Assembly (NCBI RefSeq): GCF_900021175.1
Contig: NZ_FCOP01000011.1
Coordinates: 558,001 to 622,000 of the forward strand
Direction: 5' to 3'
Source: Pseudenterobacter timonensis
GTDB lineage: Bacteria > Pseudomonadota > Gammaproteobacteria > Enterobacterales > Enterobacteriaceae
Length of the DNA: 64,000 bases
Position 1 is the stretch's first letter. Each line of letters opens with the position of its first letter. Made by a program: the position numbers and the translations under genes. Under the pieces are notes generated by a model. The model did no database searches and was not told the DNA's origin. It saw nothing but the letters and a program-made list of their open reading frames with translations. Shown here piece after piece: positions 63,084 to 64,000 of this stretch.

Positions 63084-63198
63084 TTGTGCCCCTCATGTAA
63101 AAATCAGACGGACTCCAGGAGTCCTGGTGCTGGTAAGCGACATAGTATGTCGTCAGAATTAACCCCATCTTAATCGTTGACAGTCTCAGGAAAGAAAC

Positions 63199-63924
63199 AT
63201 GGCTACCAATGCAAAACCCGTGTACAAACGCATTCTGCTTAAGCTGAGTGGCGAAGCGCTGCAGGGAGCGGAAGGCTTCGGTATTGACGCAAGCATTCTT
63301 GATCGCATGGCACAGGAAATCAAAGAACTGGTTGAACTGGGCATTCAGGTTGGCGTAGTCATTGGCGGTGGTAACCTTTTCCGTGGCGCAGGTCTGGCGA
63401 AAGCGGGTATGAATCGCGTTGTGGGCGACCACATGGGCATGCTGGCTACCGTGATGAACGGCCTGGCGATGCGTGATGCGCTTCATCGCGCCTATGTGAA
63501 CGCCCGCCTGATGTCCGCTATTCCGCTGAATGGCGTGTGCGATAACTACAGCTGGGCTGAAGCGATCAGCCTGCTGCGTAACAACCGCGTGGTGATCCTC
63601 TCCGCCGGTACGGGTAATCCGTTCTTTACTACCGATTCCGCAGCCTGCCTGCGCGGGATCGAGATCGAAGCTGACGTCGTACTGAAGGCCACGAAGGTGG
63701 ATGGCGTGTTTACCGCCGATCCGGCAAAAGATCCTTCCGCTACCATGTACGATCAGCTGACCTACAGCGAAGTGCTGGATAAAGAGCTGAAAGTGATGGA
63801 TCTTGCCGCCTTCACGCTGGCTCGCGACCATAAATTGCCAATTCGCGTATTCAATATGAATAAGCCGGGCGCGCTGCGCCGCGTGGTAATGGGCGAAAAA
63901 GAGGGCACGCTGATTACGGAATAA
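63199..63924 (+). CDS. pyrH: uridylate kinase (UMP kinase)
   Basis: Hexameric bacterial UMP kinase, 241 aa, amino-acid kinase fold. N-terminus [21 protein letters not shown] with the phosphate-binding [19 protein letters not shown], and the [14 protein letters not shown] segment. Allosterically controlled by GTP and UTP in E. coli. Start behind AGGAAAGAAAC. The 150-bp spacer from tsf holds a terminator and presumably the pyrH promoter. Confidence 0.98.
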   Translation: MATNAKPVYKRILLKLSGEALQGAEGFGIDASILDRMAQEIKELVELGIQVGVVIGGGNLFRGAGLAKAGMNRVVGDHMGMLATVMNGLAMRDALHRAYVNARLMSAIPLNGVCDNYSWAEAISLLRNNRVVILSAGTGNPFFTTDSAACLRGIEIEADVVLKATKVDGVFTADPAKDPSATMYDQLTYSEVLDKELKVMDLAAFTLARDHKLPIRVFNMNKPGALRRVVMGEKEGTLITE

Positions 63925-64000
63925 TTTCCGTCAGCGATAAATACAGGTAAGATTCCGTTCTAATTGTAGTGGTACCTTACCTGGACGCGCCTTTGGCGTT
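63925..64000 (+). other. spacer after pyrH at window edge
   Basis: The last 76 bases contain no start codon with a ribosome site. By synteny this is the region upstream of frr (ribosome recycling factor), which would lie just outside the window. Confidence 0.5.

Noticed and set aside
62140..63831. 563-codon open frame antisense to tsf and pyrH
   Set aside because: Spans two unrelated highly expressed genes on the other strand. Absence of stops follows from their codon bias. No signal of a real protein.

Overview
This is a chromosomal window from a member of the Enterobacteriaceae, most likely the Enterobacter / Leclercia / Lelliottia / Citrobacter part of the family. Gene order follows the Escherichia/Salmonella backbone almost gene for gene from yacH-acnB to pyrH, and most proteins can be aligned by eye to their E. 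coli counterparts. Intergenic REP elements have the form GCCGGGTGGCGGC...ACCCGGC. FhuA and the Yad fimbrial subunits are clearly diverged from E. coli. No phage, plasmid, transposase, integron, CRISPR array, tRNA or rRNA gene was seen.

Layout. 1-4.6 kb: truncated DUF3300 gene yacH, acnB (aconitase B), yacL. 4.6-8.7 kb: a four-gene accessory operon (KdgT-family permease, DUF1537 kinase DtnK, PdxA2 dehydrogenase, DeoR-type repressor) that fits the D-threonate / four-carbon acid sugar pathway known from Salmonella. 8.7-10.4 kb: spermidine synthesis (speE-speD). 10.5-15.1 kb: yacC, copper oxidase cueO behind a CueR-type promoter, and glucose dehydrogenase gcd. 15.2-20.2 kb: hpt, can, the ABC exporter yadGH, yadI, yadE. 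20.2-27.3 kb: a complete chaperone-usher fimbrial operon (yadN-yadV-htrE-yadM-yadL-yadK-yadC on the minus strand), visibly AT-richer than its surroundings. 27.5-29.7 kb: pantothenate synthesis panB-panC-panD. 29.8-34.5 kb: folK, pcnB (with its AUU start), gluQ, dksA, sfsA, thpR. 34.6-39.7 kb: helicase hrpB and PBP1b gene mrcB. 39.9-45.9 kb: ferric hydroxamate uptake fhuACDB. 45.9-51.4 kb: hemL, clcA, erpA, yadS, btuF, mtnN. 51.5-57.4 kb: dgt, degP (sigma-E promoter), cdaR, yaeH, dapD. 57.5-64 kb: glnD, map, then the translation-related block rpsB-tsf-pyrH with its leader RNA.

The window is mostly conserved core genome. I found no convincing wholly new system. The most notable observations are: (1) an exact 34-bp tandem duplication that frameshifts fhuB, where removing one copy restores an ORF of exactly 660 codons, as in E. 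coli; (2) a separate 39-bp in-frame tandem duplication in the acid-sugar permease; (3) a palindromic intergenic element present once in minimal form (4007-4090) and once expanded by 47-bp tandem units (55894-56081); (4) a FhuA whose phage/gating loop L4 is shortened and lacks the usual cysteine pair; and (5) conservation of the rare AUU start of pcnB.

All functional calls rest on recognition of families and motifs from the translated sequence. No database search or alignment was run.
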